Of a stretch of DNA of 54,647 bases, positions 17,227 to 26,251 are shown in pieces. Positions within the stretch are counted from its first letter, which is position 1. Each line of letters opens with the position of its first letter. The stretch is from Paludibacteraceae bacterium (GTDB taxonomy: Bacteria > Bacteroidota > Bacteroidia > Bacteroidales > Paludibacteraceae). The DNA lies in assembly GCA_017509715.1 (NCBI GenBank), contig JAFWOU010000038.1:1-54647 (forward strand), written 5' to 3'. The position numbers and the translations under genes are program-made. The notes under the pieces were generated by a model. That model was not told the DNA's origin. It saw nothing but the letters and a program-made list of their open reading frames with translations, and ran no database searches.

Positions 17227-18090
17227 ATGAAGCGTGCGCATCACTTTTTAAATATGTATTTTACGGCAGCTATCAGCGTGTTTCTGGTGCTGCTCATGAT
17301 AGGCGTGGAATGTGTACTGCTGCTCTCCGCCGTTTCGGCTGTGGGCCATTTCAAGGAGAAAGCGGTGGTCACGGCCATGCTCTCCGGCAATGTGGACTCG
17401 GTGGGGCTGGCCCAAGTGGACTCCCAACTGCATGCCTGGCCGTATTTCTCCAAGATAGAGTTCACCTCGCGCCAGCAGGCCCTGGAGGAACATATCAACG
17501 AATTGGGTGAGGATCCTACCGAACTGCTGGGCTACAACCCCCTCTTCGATTCCTACGACTTGCACCCTACGGCCGAATACTCCACACCCGCCGGTATGGA
17601 GGAAATAGAGGCCAAGCTGACCGCCCTGCCCCAAGTGGACCGCGTGATGTATCAGAAAGATCTGGTGCAGCAGATAGAGAGCAATATCCAGAAGGCATCC
17701 GTCGTGCTGATGCTCGTGGCCGGTGTGCTGCTGCTTATCGCTATGCTGCTGATCGTCAATACGATCCGCCTGCAGATATACTCCAAGCGATTCCTGATCA
17801 ACACGATGACCCTGGTGGGTGCTACCGGTTGGCATATCAAGGCGCCGTTTGTAGGCAAGAACGTCCTGATGGGCTTCACCGCCTCGATATGTGCCCTGGG
17901 CATCCTGGCACTCGGCGTGCTCTATCTGCGTGATAAGATGGATATCATCCTCTTCCCGCTCAATGCCAACAATATACTGACCGTCTCGGCCGTAGTGATT
18001 GGTTGTGGCCTGTTGCTCACGCTGTTGGCATCGCTCATAGCTACCGGACGCTATATCCGGATGAGTACCGACACAATGTATGAAATCTAA
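17227..18090 (+). CDS. ftsX: Cell division permease FtsX
   Basis: 287 residues. FtsX pairs with the ATPase FtsE to control peptidoglycan hydrolases at the division site; it does not transport a solute. One N-terminal transmembrane helix (about 13-35), an extracytoplasmic domain with the SRQQALEEHINELGEDPTEL segment typical of FtsX, then three more helices (about 157-180, 205-235, 250-275), giving the usual four. ftsE is not in the window. The last codons and the stop (GAAATCTAA at 18082-18090) are one unit of a nonamer array that continues past the stop. Confidence 0.93.
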   Translation: MKRAHHFLNMYFTAAISVFLVLLMIGVECVLLLSAVSAVGHFKEKAVVTAMLSGNVDSVGLAQVDSQLHAWPYFSKIEFTSRQQALEEHINELGEDPTELLGYNPLFDSYDLHPTAEYSTPAGMEEIEAKLTALPQVDRVMYQKDLVQQIESNIQKASVVLMLVAGVLLLIAMLLIVNTIRLQIYSKRFLINTMTLVGATGWHIKAPFVGKNVLMGFTASICALGILALGVLYLRDKMDIILFPLNANNILTVSAVVIGCGLLLTLLASLIATGRYIRMSTDTMYEI

Positions 18091-18105
18091 GAAATCTAAG
18101 AAATC
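18082..18105. repeat. Nonamer array GAAATCTAA at the ftsX 3' end
   Basis: GAAATCTAA twice plus GAAATC. The first unit encodes the last residues and stop of FtsX. Confidence 0.85.
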
Positions 18106-18108
18106 AAT

Positions 18109-18324
18109 ATGAAACATAGACTATCCAAACTCAACCTCATCCTCATGACCGTGGCCTTTGTGGTCATCCTGGTAGGCTTTTTCCTGACAGCCGGCGAACC
18201 GAGCGGTGAGGTATACAACCCCGACATCTTCTCTTTCCGCCGCATCACGCTGGGCCCGATGACCTCGCTGGCCGGATTTGTGCTGATGATAGTAGCCATC
18301 CTGATTCCCGGTAAGAAGCAATGA
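18109..18324 (+). CDS. DUF3098 small membrane protein
   Basis: 71 residues with two transmembrane helices (about 9-27 and 50-66) around a short loop with the family segment [21 protein letters not shown]3098 is a Bacteroidota family usually found between ftsX and uppP, as here; its role is unknown, and the neighbourhood suggests envelope growth or division. Its stop overlaps the uppP start (ATGA). Confidence 0.88.
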   Translation: MKHRLSKLNLILMTVAFVVILVGFFLTAGEPSGEVYNPDIFSFRRITLGPMTSLAGFVLMIVAILIPGKKQ

Positions 18325-19124
18325 GTTGGTGGCAAGCACTCATATTGGGTATCGTGCAGGGACTGACTGAGTTTCTGCCCGTATCCTCGTCTGGCCATCT
18401 GACCATCATGCAGACGCTGATGGATATCGAGTTCGCCGAGGGCGATATGCTGCTCTTCGACGTGGTGGTACATGCCGCTACGGTATGCGCTACGTTTGTG
18501 GTACTGTGGAAGGAGATCGTATGGCTGCTGCGCGGTACGTTCCTGACACCTGCCTGGAATCAGGAGAAGGTGTATGCCGGCAAGATACTGGTGTCGATGA
18601 TACCGGTGTTTGTGGTTGGCATGTTCTTCAAGGACCGCGTGGAGCAGATCTTCGGCAGCGGATTGATGATCGTAGGTATTTGCCTGCTGGTGACAGCCGC
18701 CCTGCTATGCTTTGCACAGTATGCCAAGCCGCGTGAGAAGCAGACTATCTCATGGCTCGACTCGTTCATCATTGGCCTGGGTCAAGCCCTGGCGGTGCTG
18801 CCCGGCCTGAGCCGTAGCGGTACGACGATAGCCACGGGTATCCTGCTGGGTAATAAGAAGGAAGAGGTGGCGCAGTTCAGTTTTCTCATGGTGCTGATCC
18901 CGATCCTGGGTGCTGCGCTGCTGGACGCCAAAGATATCATCTCGGGCGAAGTGGTAAGCGGTCTGGGAGTAGGCGTGTTGCTGATCGGATTTGTGGCTGC
19001 CTTTGTGACCGGCTATGCTGCATGCCGCTGGATGCTGGAGATCGTCAAGAAGCAGAAACTGATCTATTTCTCGATATATTGTGCCCTGATAGGCTTGTTT
19101 GCCCTGGTATATGGACTTTGTTGA
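18321..19124 (+). CDS. uppP: Undecaprenyl-diphosphate phosphatase
   Basis: UppP (BacA) dephosphorylates undecaprenyl diphosphate so that the lipid carrier can be reused for peptidoglycan and other surface polymers. The 267-residue membrane protein has both family signatures: the N-terminal [13 protein letters not shown] (about 14-26) with the catalytic Glu and Ser-rich loop, and [13 protein letters not shown] (about 160-172) with the essential Arg. About eight hydrophobic segments are present. The start overlaps DUF3098 by four bases; the end overlaps truB by 14. Confidence 0.96.
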   Translation: MSWWQALILGIVQGLTEFLPVSSSGHLTIMQTLMDIEFAEGDMLLFDVVVHAATVCATFVVLWKEIVWLLRGTFLTPAWNQEKVYAGKILVSMIPVFVVGMFFKDRVEQIFGSGLMIVGICLLVTAALLCFAQYAKPREKQTISWLDSFIIGLGQALAVLPGLSRSGTTIATGILLGNKKEEVAQFSFLMVLIPILGAALLDAKDIISGEVVSGLGVGVLLIGFVAAFVTGYAACRWMLEIVKKQKLIYFSIYCALIGLFALVYGLC

Positions 19125-19815
19125 AGGTGAGATCATAGCGATAGACAAGCCGCTCAAGTGGACCAGTTTTGACGTGGTAAACAAGGTGCGCGGCGCAATA
19201 TGCCACTATCTGGGGCAACGCAAACTCAAGGTAGGTCATACCGGTACGTTGGATCCCCTGGCTACGGGCGTTGTCATCATCTGCACCGGCAAGAAGACCA
19301 AACTGATCAGCCAGTTGCAGTACGACACCAAGGAGTATGTGGCTACGCTCCAGTTGGGCGCTACCACGCCGAGTTACGACCTGGAGAAAGAGATTGACCG
19401 GACCTATCCCACGGCGCATATCACGCGTGAGCGGATAGACCAAGTCATTCCGCAGTTTGTAGGGGAATTATGGCAGACGCCGCCTATGTTCTCGGCGGTG
19501 CAGATCAACGGCAAACGTGCCTATGAACTGGCCCGCAAGGGTGAACAAGTGGAACTGAAGCCCAAACTGCTGGTGATCGACGAGATAGAGGTGATGCAGT
19601 TCGAGCCGGAGACAATGCAGCTGACCATACGCGTGGTATGCTCCAAGGGAACCTACATCCGGGCCCTGGCACGCGACATAGGCGAGCGGCTGGAGAGCGG
19701 TGCCCACCTGATAGCTCTGCGCCGCATACGAGTAGGCGAGACCCGCGTGGAGGACTGCACCACGGTGGAGCAGTTCTCAGAGAAAGTAAGGAATCTAAAA
19801 AAGACTGAAGAATAA
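19111..19815 (+). CDS. truB: tRNA pseudouridine(55) synthase TruB
   Basis: Makes pseudouridine 55 in the T-loop of most elongator tRNAs. 234 residues from the ATG at 19111, which gives the standard family start [20 protein letters not shown]; a TTG four codons earlier is also open but less likely. The catalytic Asp is D48 in [12 protein letters not shown], followed by [39 protein letters not shown] and [15 protein letters not shown]. The first 14 bases overlap uppP. Length is short compared with E. coli TruB because the C-terminal PUA-like region is reduced, as is common in Bacteroidota. Confidence 0.95.
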   Translation: MDFVEGEIIAIDKPLKWTSFDVVNKVRGAICHYLGQRKLKVGHTGTLDPLATGVVIICTGKKTKLISQLQYDTKEYVATLQLGATTPSYDLEKEIDRTYPTAHITRERIDQVIPQFVGELWQTPPMFSAVQINGKRAYELARKGEQVELKPKLLVIDEIEVMQFEPETMQLTIRVVCSKGTYIRALARDIGERLESGAHLIALRRIRVGETRVEDCTTVEQFSEKVRNLKKTEE

Positions 19816-19836
19816 GATATGTACAAGAGTAATGAC

Positions 19837-20940
19837 ATGAAGTTGAGTCAGTTCCGATTCAAGTTGCCCGACGAACTGATTGCTCAGTATCCTACCCGCT
19901 ACCGCGAGGATGCACGTATGCTGGTGCTCCACCGCAAGACGGGTGAGATAGAGCACAAGACCATAATGGATGTGCTCCAATACTTCGACGAGGGCGATAC
20001 CTTTGTCTTCAACGACACCAAGGTGTTTCCCGCACGCCTCTATGCCAAGAAGGAGAAGACAAATGCCAATATAGAGGTGTTCCTGATTCGTGAGCTGAAC
20101 CATACCAACCGCTACTGGGACGTACTGGTGGATCCGGCGCGTAAGATCCGTATCGGCAACAAGCTCTACTTCGACGAAGACCCGACCATCGTGGCCGAGG
20201 TGATCGACAATACGACGGCACGTGGACGTACGTTCCGCTTCCTGACCGACTACGACCAGGATGAGTTTGTCCAGAAGCTATATGCCCTGGGTTCTACGCC
20301 GCTACCGAAATATATCCAGCGTCCGATGTCCGAAGAGGTGCAGGCACGCTATGACGAGGAGTTCGGCGGTCAGCCGGTGGACGAGATGGACGTAGAACGC
20401 TATCAGACCGTCTTCGCCAAGCACGTAGGTGCCGTAGCTGTACCTGCTGCCTGTCTGCATTTCTCCAAACAACTGCTCAAGCGCATGGAGATACAGGGCA
20501 TTGAACTGACCTATATCACCTCGCATATGTCGCTGGGCAACTTCAAGGCGATCGACGTAGAGGACCTGACCAAGAGCAAGTCGGATTCGGAACAGATCGT
20601 GGTTAGCCAATCCGCCGTAGACGCTATCACGCGTGCTCAGGACAAGGGACATCGTGTCTGTGCGGTAGGTACCGAGATTATGCGCGCCATGGAGCATGTA
20701 GCCGGCACGAGCGGACGCGTCAAGACCTACGACGGATGGACCAACAAGTTTATCTATCCGCCTTATGAGTTCGCGGCAGCGAATGCTTTCTTCACCAACT
20801 TCTACATGCCTCAGTCCGGCCAACTGCTCATGGTGGCTGCCTTCGGAGGCTTTGAGGAAGTGATGAATGCCTATCAGGAAGCTATCAAAGAGGGGTACCG
20901 CTTTGGCGACTACGGAGACGCGATGCTGATCATAGACTGA
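19837..20940 (+). CDS. queA: S-adenosylmethionine:tRNA ribosyltransferase-isomerase QueA
   Basis: QueA moves the ribosyl part of SAM to preQ1 in tRNA to form epoxyqueuosine. The 367-residue protein starts MKLSQFRFKLPDELIAQYPT (ATG at 19837; an ATG six codons earlier is open but unlikely). Other family segments are DTFVFNDTKVFPARLYAKKE, GSTPLPKYIQRP, GAVAVPAACLHFS and FIYPPYEF. It works after Tgt, whose gene is in the same window at 26252-27385. The stop overlaps the ung start (TGATG). Confidence 0.96.
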   Translation: MKLSQFRFKLPDELIAQYPTRYREDARMLVLHRKTGEIEHKTIMDVLQYFDEGDTFVFNDTKVFPARLYAKKEKTNANIEVFLIRELNHTNRYWDVLVDPARKIRIGNKLYFDEDPTIVAEVIDNTTARGRTFRFLTDYDQDEFVQKLYALGSTPLPKYIQRPMSEEVQARYDEEFGGQPVDEMDVERYQTVFAKHVGAVAVPAACLHFSKQLLKRMEIQGIELTYITSHMSLGNFKAIDVEDLTKSKSDSEQIVVSQSAVDAITRAQDKGHRVCAVGTEIMRAMEHVAGTSGRVKTYDGWTNKFIYPPYEFAAANAFFTNFYMPQSGQLLMVAAFGGFEEVMNAYQEAIKEGYRFGDYGDAMLIID

Positions 20941-21602
20941 TGAACGTACGTATAGAAGACAGCTGGCGACGTGTGTTGCAACCCGAGTTTGACAAACCCT
21001 ACTTTGAGTTGCTCACCGACTATGTGCGCCAAGAGTATCGGACCTGTCGGTGTTATCCACCGGCCGGTCTGATTTTTAATGCCTTTGACCGTTGCCCGTT
21101 CGACCGCGTGCGCGTGGTCATCTTGGGCCAAGACCCCTATCATGAAGAAGGACAAGCCCACGGCCTTTGCTTCTCTGTCAACGACGGCGTGGAAGTGCCA
21201 CCATCGCTGAAGAATATATATAAAGAGATACAACGTGACCTGGGTATACCGGTTCCCGCCTCGGGCAACCTGCAGCGCTGGGCCGACCAAGGGGTGCTGC
21301 TGCTCAACGCCACCCTAACGGTACGTGCTCATCAGGCCGGATCGCACCAGGGCAAGGGTTGGGAAGAACTGACCGATGCTGTCATTGCGGCATTGAATCG
21401 CGAACGCGAACATGTGGTTTTCATGCTCTGGGGATCATACGCCCAGCGCAAAGGACAGTTTATCGACCGTCGCCGCCATCTGGTGCTGCAGACCAGCCAC
21501 CCGTCGCCCCTGTCGGTCTATCGCGGCTTTGAGGGATGCGGCCATTTCTCAAAAGCAAACAAATATCTGACTGAACACGGCTTGCAGCCGATTAATTGGT
21601 AG
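20940..21602 (+). CDS. ung: Uracil-DNA glycosylase, family 1
   Basis: Removes uracil from DNA, the first step of base excision repair. 220 residues with the catalytic water-activating loop GQDPYH (63-68), GLCFSVNDGVEVPPSLKNIY, the uracil-recognition segment GVLLLNATLTVRAHQAGSH and the leucine loop HPSPLSVYRGFEGCGHFSKAN. All active-site elements are intact. It is directly followed, nine bases later, by the gene for DNA polymerase I, a natural partner in gap filling after base excision. Confidence 0.97.
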   Translation: MNVRIEDSWRRVLQPEFDKPYFELLTDYVRQEYRTCRCYPPAGLIFNAFDRCPFDRVRVVILGQDPYHEEGQAHGLCFSVNDGVEVPPSLKNIYKEIQRDLGIPVPASGNLQRWADQGVLLLNATLTVRAHQAGSHQGKGWEELTDAVIAALNREREHVVFMLWGSYAQRKGQFIDRRRHLVLQTSHPSPLSVYRGFEGCGHFSKANKYLTEHGLQPINW

Positions 21603-21611
21603 TATATCATC

Positions 21612-23909
21612 ATGAAGACGCTATTACTTATCGATGCTTATGCGATGATCTATCGCGCCTACTATGCCTTTATTCGCGCCCCGCGCATGAACTCCCGTGG
21701 CGAGAATACCTCGGCAGTCTATGGCTTTGCCACCACGATCGACGACTTGCTTCGCCGACTGAAACCTACGCATATGGCGGTGGCTTTCGACCCGCATGGC
21801 CCTACCTTCCGCCACGAAGCTTATGAGGCCTATAAGGCGCAGCGCGAGGAGACACCGGAGGATATCCGTCGTGCCGTACCTATCATCAAGCGTCTGCTGC
21901 AGGCCATGAACATACCGGCTATCGAGGTGGATGGCTTCGAGGCAGATGACGTGATCGGTACCCTGGCCAAGCAGGCCGAGCAGCAGGACTTCGTTGTCTT
22001 CATGGCAACGCCCGATAAGGACTACGGACAACTGGTGTCCGATCGCATCTTCATGTACCGCCCGCGTCATACCGGCGGATTCGAACAACTGGGACCCAAA
22101 GAGGTGTGCGAGAAATACGGTCTGCACAACCAGTCACAGGTGATTGACCTGCTCGGACTGATGGGCGATGCCAGCGATAATATCCCCGGCTGCAAAGGCG
22201 TAGGCGAGAAGACGGCCACACAACTGTTGCAGCAGTTTGGCTCGATCGACAACTTGCTGGCCAATACAGACCAGCTCCGTGGTGCACTCCAGCAGAAAGT
22301 GCAGACCCAGGCCGAGCAGATACGCTTCTCGCGTTTCCTGGCTACGATCCGCACCGACGTGCCTATCAGCCTGGACGCCCTCGATCTAAGCAAGAAAGAA
22401 CCCGATATGGATGCCCTGACGCGCCTGTATCAAGAACTGGAGTTCACGTCCCTGCTGAAGAAACTTGCGCCTACGCAGGAGCCTGCGCCCAAGAAAACCA
22501 AGACGGCTGCGCAGGGTTTGGTGCTCGACCTCTTTGCCGAAGAGCAGGCACCCGTCATCAAGTCGCCCGAGGAGGAACGCCGTGAGCAGGAAGCCCGGCT
22601 ATGTGCTTATTTACTGAATCCCGAGGTGGCTTTTAATCCCGCCGTGGAGCCCGATTGGGAAGCCCTAAAAGCCGATGCCAACCTATGGACCTTATACGAG
22701 GAAGTAGAACTGCCCCTGATGAGCGTACTGCGCGAGATGGAGAAGGCCGGTGTGCGTATCGACGTGATGAAACTCAAGGAGGCTGAGCATCAACTCTCCG
22801 CCGAACTCGAGGCGCTGGAACAGGAAATCTACCAGATGGCCGGCATGACCTTCAATATCAACTCCCCGCGCCAGGTAGGTGATCTGCTGTTTGAGACCCT
22901 ACACCTGACCGACAAGGCTAAGAAATCCAAGACAGGGCAGTATTCCACCTCCGAGGAGATCTTGCTGGGCCTGAAGGATAGACATCCTATCGTAGGTAAA
23001 ATATTGGACTATCGCGAACTGAAAAAACTGATCTCCACCTACGTTACCACGCTGCCCGGCTACATTAATCCCCAGACGGGCAAGATACATACTACGTATA
23101 ATCAGACCGTCACGGCTACCGGGCGTCTCAGCTCATCGAACCCCAACCTGCAAAATCTGCCGATACGTTCCGAACGGGGAAAATTGATTCGCGAGGCGGT
23201 GATACCCGATCCGGGATGCCTGTTCCTGAGTGCCGACTACAGCCAGATCGAACTGCGCCTTTTGGCACATTTCTCCGGCGACGAGCATATGCAGGAAGCC
23301 TTCCGACAGGGACAGGATATCCATGCCGCCACCGCTGCTAAGATATTCCATATCCCAATCGAACAGGTCACAGCCGACCAACGACGCCGTGCCAAGACCG
23401 CCAACTTCGGTATCATATACGGTATCTCGGCTTTCGGACTCAGTCAGCAACTCGACTGTTCGCGCGCAGAAGCCAAGGCACTCATCGACGGCTACTTCGA
23501 GGCCTTCCCGCGCGTAGTGGAGTATATAGAGAGTCAGAAGCAGAAAGCCCGCGAGAAAGGCTATGCCGAGACGCTCTTCGGTCGCCGCCGCTACCTGCCG
23601 GATATCCTCTCGCAGAATGCTACGGTACGCTCCTTTGCCGAGCGTAATGCCGTGAACGCACCTATCCAGGGTACGGCTGCCGATATCATCAAGATGGCTA
23701 TGGTCAGCATCCACCGCCGCCTGCAAATGGAGCAGTTGAAAGCGCAGATGATCATGCAGGTACATGACGAACTGAACTTCAATGTGCCCGAGGACGAGGT
23801 GGAACGCGTACGCGAGATCGTGGTGGGCGAGATGCAACATGTGGTGCACCTCTCTATCCCCCTTATCGCCGACTGTGGCGTAGGAAAAAATTGGTTGGAA
23901 GCTCATTAA
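21612..23909 (+). CDS. polA: DNA polymerase I lacking the 3'-5' exonuclease domain
   Basis: 765 residues against about 930 in related bacteria. The N-terminal 5'-nuclease domain is complete (about 1-293: LIDAYAMIYRAYYAF, FEADDVIGTLA, ATPDKDYGQLV, GLMGDASDNIPGCKGVGEKT). The polymerase domain is complete too (about 340-765): TGRLSSSNPNLQNLP, SADYSQIELR with the catalytic Asp at 542, the finger helix RRRAKTANFGIIYG, and QVHDELNF (about 717-724). Between them only a short acidic linker remains (about 295-330, LVLDLFAEEQAPVIK), then LCAYLLNPEV, the tail of the usual exonuclease domain. The DxE, NxxxD and YxxxD exonuclease motifs are absent, so proofreading is not expected. Confidence 0.95.
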   Translation: MKTLLLIDAYAMIYRAYYAFIRAPRMNSRGENTSAVYGFATTIDDLLRRLKPTHMAVAFDPHGPTFRHEAYEAYKAQREETPEDIRRAVPIIKRLLQAMNIPAIEVDGFEADDVIGTLAKQAEQQDFVVFMATPDKDYGQLVSDRIFMYRPRHTGGFEQLGPKEVCEKYGLHNQSQVIDLLGLMGDASDNIPGCKGVGEKTATQLLQQFGSIDNLLANTDQLRGALQQKVQTQAEQIRFSRFLATIRTDVPISLDALDLSKKEPDMDALTRLYQELEFTSLLKKLAPTQEPAPKKTKTAAQGLVLDLFAEEQAPVIKSPEEERREQEARLCAYLLNPEVAFNPAVEPDWEALKADANLWTLYEEVELPLMSVLREMEKAGVRIDVMKLKEAEHQLSAELEALEQEIYQMAGMTFNINSPRQVGDLLFETLHLTDKAKKSKTGQYSTSEEILLGLKDRHPIVGKILDYRELKKLISTYVTTLPGYINPQTGKIHTTYNQTVTATGRLSSSNPNLQNLPIRSERGKLIREAVIPDPGCLFLSADYSQIELRLLAHFSGDEHMQEAFRQGQDIHAATAAKIFHIPIEQVTADQRRRAKTANFGIIYGISAFGLSQQLDCSRAEAKALIDGYFEAFPRVVEYIESQKQKAREKGYAETLFGRRRYLPDILSQNATVRSFAERNAVNAPIQGTAADIIKMAMVSIHRRLQMEQLKAQMIMQVHDELNFNVPEDEVERVREIVVGEMQHVVHLSIPLIADCGVGKNWLEAH

Positions 23910-23921
23910 TACACCGATAGT

Positions 23922-24755
23922 ATGAAGAAGATACAGATAACTCTTTGGGTCGTCGTGCTGCTCTTGGCGGCAGTTCCCGCTTATGCATGCGACACGATAC
24001 GCGTATTGTGTATAGGCAATAGTTTCTCCTGGGATGCTGTGGAGCAGGAACTCTATCCGCTGGCCAAGGCACAAGGCAAGGAACTGGTGATAGGCAACCT
24101 CTACTACGGCGGCTGTTCGCTGCAGCAGCATTATGAGTTCTATCGTGACGGCAAGAAGAACTACTCGTTCCGCATCATACGTAACGGCGAGCGCACCGTG
24201 ACGGAACATCGTTCGCTCATGGATGCTCTCCGCTATGCCAAGTGGGACTATATCTCCTTCCAGCAGGCCAGCCATGACAGCGGCAAGCGCAATTCGTACG
24301 AACCCTATCTGAGCCAACTGACTGCTATCGTACGCAAAGAGCAACCGCGGGCACGTTTCTGCTGGCTACAGACCTGGTCATATGCTCAGGATGCCAAGCA
24401 TCCGGCCTTCCCCTACTACGGCAACTCCCAGCAGACGATGAACGACAGCATCGCCGTCTGTACCGGCATGGTGATGCAGAGTTATCCGAAGATGCTATTG
24501 GTGCCCTGCGGGTCAGCCATCACGTATGCCCGCCAAACGATGGGCGATGTGCTCTGCCGCGACGGCTACCACTTGAATTATGACTATGGTCGCTACGTAG
24601 CTTCGTGCGTATGGTGCGAATTGCTGACCGGACGGAGTGTGGTGGGGAATACCTACGACAATGGAAAAATGACCGAAACGCAACGTTTGCAGGCCCAAAA
24701 AGCGGCACATCAGGCCGTAAAATCGCCTTTTTTGAAAAAAAATCAAAAAAAATGA
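23922..24755 (+). CDS. DUF4886 secreted SGNH-type hydrolase
   Basis: 277 residues with signal peptide MKKIQITLWVVVLLLAAVPA. The GNSFSWD block (32-38) matches the GDS/GNS nucleophile block of SGNH hydrolases; an Asn/Gly-rich block follows (GNLYYGGCSLQQHY), and GDVLCRDGYHLNYDYGRYVA supplies the Asp and His expected near the end. DUF4886 proteins are thought to be esterases, possibly acting on carbohydrate esters; the substrate is not known here. It lies 12 bases after polA. The last residues (SPFLKKNQKK) come from an A-rich stretch. Confidence 0.82.
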   Translation: MKKIQITLWVVVLLLAAVPAYACDTIRVLCIGNSFSWDAVEQELYPLAKAQGKELVIGNLYYGGCSLQQHYEFYRDGKKNYSFRIIRNGERTVTEHRSLMDALRYAKWDYISFQQASHDSGKRNSYEPYLSQLTAIVRKEQPRARFCWLQTWSYAQDAKHPAFPYYGNSQQTMNDSIAVCTGMVMQSYPKMLLVPCGSAITYARQTMGDVLCRDGYHLNYDYGRYVASCVWCELLTGRSVVGNTYDNGKMTETQRLQAQKAAHQAVKSPFLKKNQKK

Positions 24756-24764
24756 CGAAAAAAT

Positions 24765-24795
24765 TTGCGTATGTCAGAAAAAAGCAGTACCTTTG
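24765..24795 (+). promoter_or_regulatory. Predicted tRNA promoter with extended -33
   Basis: TTG at 24765-24767 in TTTGCGTATGTC, 20 bases, TACCTTTG at 24788-24795. The two tRNA genes follow, the first at 24823. Confidence 0.8.
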
Positions 24796-24822
24796 CACCC
24801 GCTTTTGAAAAGTAGAACACCT

Positions 24823-24896
24823 GGTGCGGTAGTTCAGTTGGTTAGAATACCGGCCTGTCACGCCGTAGGTCGCGAGTTCGAGTCTCGTCCGCACCG
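24823..24896 (+). tRNA. tRNA-Asp (anticodon GTC)
   Basis: A full cloverleaf: acceptor GGTGCGG/CCGCACC, D-arm with AGTTGGTTAGAAT, anticodon loop CTGTCAC between CGGCC- and GGCCG-type arms, and T-arm GCGAGTTCGAGTCTCGT. The discriminator base is G at 24896 and CCA is not encoded, as usual in the phylum. Bases 24868-24882 of this gene are nearly repeated in the spacer downstream (24933-24947). Confidence 0.95.
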
Positions 24897-24908
24897 CCCC
24901 TTTTCAAG

Positions 24909-24943
24909 AACTCGCGAATACCATTTCATGGTGGTCGCGAGTT
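24909..24943 (+). other. Spacer hairpin between the two tRNA genes
   Basis: AACTCGCGA (24909-24917) pairs with TCGCGAGTT (24935-24943) with an inner ACCAT/ATGGT stem. AACTCGCGA is also a perfect complement of TCGCGAGTT in the tRNA-Asp T-arm (24870-24878), so two foldings compete. Just downstream GAAAAAG and CTTTTTC form a further small stem. It may guide processing of the precursor. Confidence 0.65.
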
Positions 24944-24977
24944 TGAGAAAAAGACGCAGCCTTTTTCAAAAGCAAAC

Positions 24978-25051
24978 GGTCCATTAGCTCAACTGAATAG
25001 AGTACCACACTACGGATGTGGGGGTTGCAGGTTTGAATCCTGCATGGATCA
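24978..25051 (+). tRNA. tRNA-Arg (anticodon ACG)
   Basis: Acceptor GGTCCAT/ATGGATC (one G-T wobble), D-arm TTAGCTCAACTGAATAGAG, anticodon stem CCACA/TGTGG with loop CTACGGA (anticodon ACG at 25012-25014, read as ICG after TadA deamination), T-arm TGCAGGTTTGAATCCTGCA. No encoded CCA. A TadA domain that would make the inosine is encoded at 42690-43850. The 3' 15 bases (25036-25050) are repeated exactly at 25150-25164. Confidence 0.95.
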
Positions 25052-25115
25052 CATAGACAAATGAGAAAAAGCATTTGAAAGCTCGCTTTCAAGTGCTTTT
25101 TTTGTTTGTCTATGT
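25051..25115 (+). terminator. Large composite terminator after the tRNA genes
   Basis: ACATAGACAAA (25051-25061) pairs with TTTGTCTATGT (25105-25115); inside, AAAAAGCA-T-TTGAAAG pairs with CTTTCAA-G-TGCTTTTT around CTCG. The outer arm includes the last base of tRNA-Arg. It can stop transcription from both sides, because the converging permease gene ends at 25168. Confidence 0.85.
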
Positions 25116-25149
25116 AAGAGTCACACCGAAGGGTGACGGATTACGAAGA

Positions 25150-25164
25150 AATCCTGCATGGATC
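25150..25164. repeat. Exact 15-bp copy of the tRNA-Arg 3' end
   Basis: AATCCTGCATGGATC occurs at 25036-25050 (T-arm and acceptor 3' strand of tRNA-Arg) and again here. Such a duplication is what site-specific integration or tRNA-gene loss leaves behind. No integrase gene is in the 114 bases between. Confidence 0.75.
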
Positions 25165-25167
25165 TTC

Positions 25168-26244
25168 TTAGTATTTACTAGCTTGCCAGTATAGCGGGAT
25201 AGAAATAGCCAGGAAGACGAAGTTGGGTAGCCAGGCCGACATAAACGGCGACATAACGCCGCTCACGGAGAACGTGGTGCTCACCGTAGAGAAGAGAATA
25301 TATAGGGCGGTCAGAACGAGTCCTATTCCTAGGTTTTTACCCATTCCGCCGCGCACCTTACGCGACGACATGGTAACACCCAGCATGGTCATGATAAATG
25401 CGCCGAGCGGTGAAGCCCACCGCTTATGGTACTCGGTCTCAAAAGCCTGTATGTTGCCCGTGCCGCGGGCTTGCTGCTTGTCCATATATTCGCGCAGTTC
25501 CGGATTGGTCATCTGCTGTGCCAACTCGGAGGTGATGAACAGGTCGCCGGGTTCGATCATGAGCGTGGTGTCGATACGGGGATATTCCACCAGCGTCTCT
25601 CTGAGTCCCTCAAAGTTGCGCGTGACGCAGGTCTCCATATGCCAGCGGTAGCAGGAGTCGTAGATGATGCGGTCGCACGTGGTACGTGATACCAACGACT
25701 TGCCCTCAAAATGCTCTAGCGAGGCACGGTAGCCGATGCCGGAATGCTGCTGCAGGGTCTCGATATAGAGTATTGTGCCGGGTGTCACTTCGGCTTGTAC
25801 GTTGCGGGCGTTGATCGGACTGAAATGCTCTACGTATTTATCCGTGAAGGCGAGCATCTTGCCGCTGGCATGCGGGATGATGTATCCGCCCAACCAGAAT
25901 GACAGCAGAAAGAGTAGGGTGGCCGAGATGAAATAGGGCCGCATCAGGCGTCGGTAACTCATGCCGGCTGCATGCATGGCAATGATCTCGGAATTGCCGG
26001 CCAACTTGGAGGTAAAGAAGATGACGGATATGAAGATGAACAGCGAACTGAACATGTTCATATAGTACGGAATAAAATTCAGGTAATAGTCGAAAATGAT
26101 CTCCCGAAGCGGTATCTGTGCCTCAAAGAAATCGTCCATCTTCTCCGTGATATCGAATACGATAGCTATCGAGAGAATCAGTACCAGGGAGAAGAAAAAC
26201 GTCCCCAAAAACTTTCGAATAATATACCAGTCGAGCCGTTTCAT
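25168..26244 (-). CDS. LptF/LptG-family permease
   Basis: Inner-membrane permease of the LptB2FG complex that extracts lipopolysaccharide for transport to the outer membrane. 358 residues: start MKRLDWYIIRKFLGTFFFSL, three N-terminal helices (about 13-35, 53-75, 100-122), a periplasmic beta-jellyroll region (about 140-265) and three C-terminal helices. The coupling segment EIIAMHAAGMSYRRLMRP is clear. Bacteroidota carry two such genes, and I cannot tell LptF from LptG here. The gene is last in the long minus-strand run, eight bases after tgt. Confidence 0.92.
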   Translation of the reverse strand: MKRLDWYIIRKFLGTFFFSLVLILSIAIVFDITEKMDDFFEAQIPLREIIFDYYLNFIPYYMNMFSSLFIFISVIFFTSKLAGNSEIIAMHAAGMSYRRLMRPYFISATLLFLLSFWLGGYIIPHASGKMLAFTDKYVEHFSPINARNVQAEVTPGTILYIETLQQHSGIGYRASLEHFEGKSLVSRTTCDRIIYDSCYRWHMETCVTRNFEGLRETLVEYPRIDTTLMIEPGDLFITSELAQQMTNPELREYMDKQQARGTGNIQAFETEYHKRWASPLGAFIMTMLGVTMSSRKVRGGMGKNLGIGLVLTALYILFSTVSTTFSVSGVMSPFMSAWLPNFVFLAISIPLYWQASKY

Positions 26245-26251
26245 CGTTCGC

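Noticed and set aside
25036..25164. An intact integrated element in the tRNA-Arg gene
   Set aside because: Only 114 bases separate the two copies; they contain a terminator hairpin and no integrase gene.
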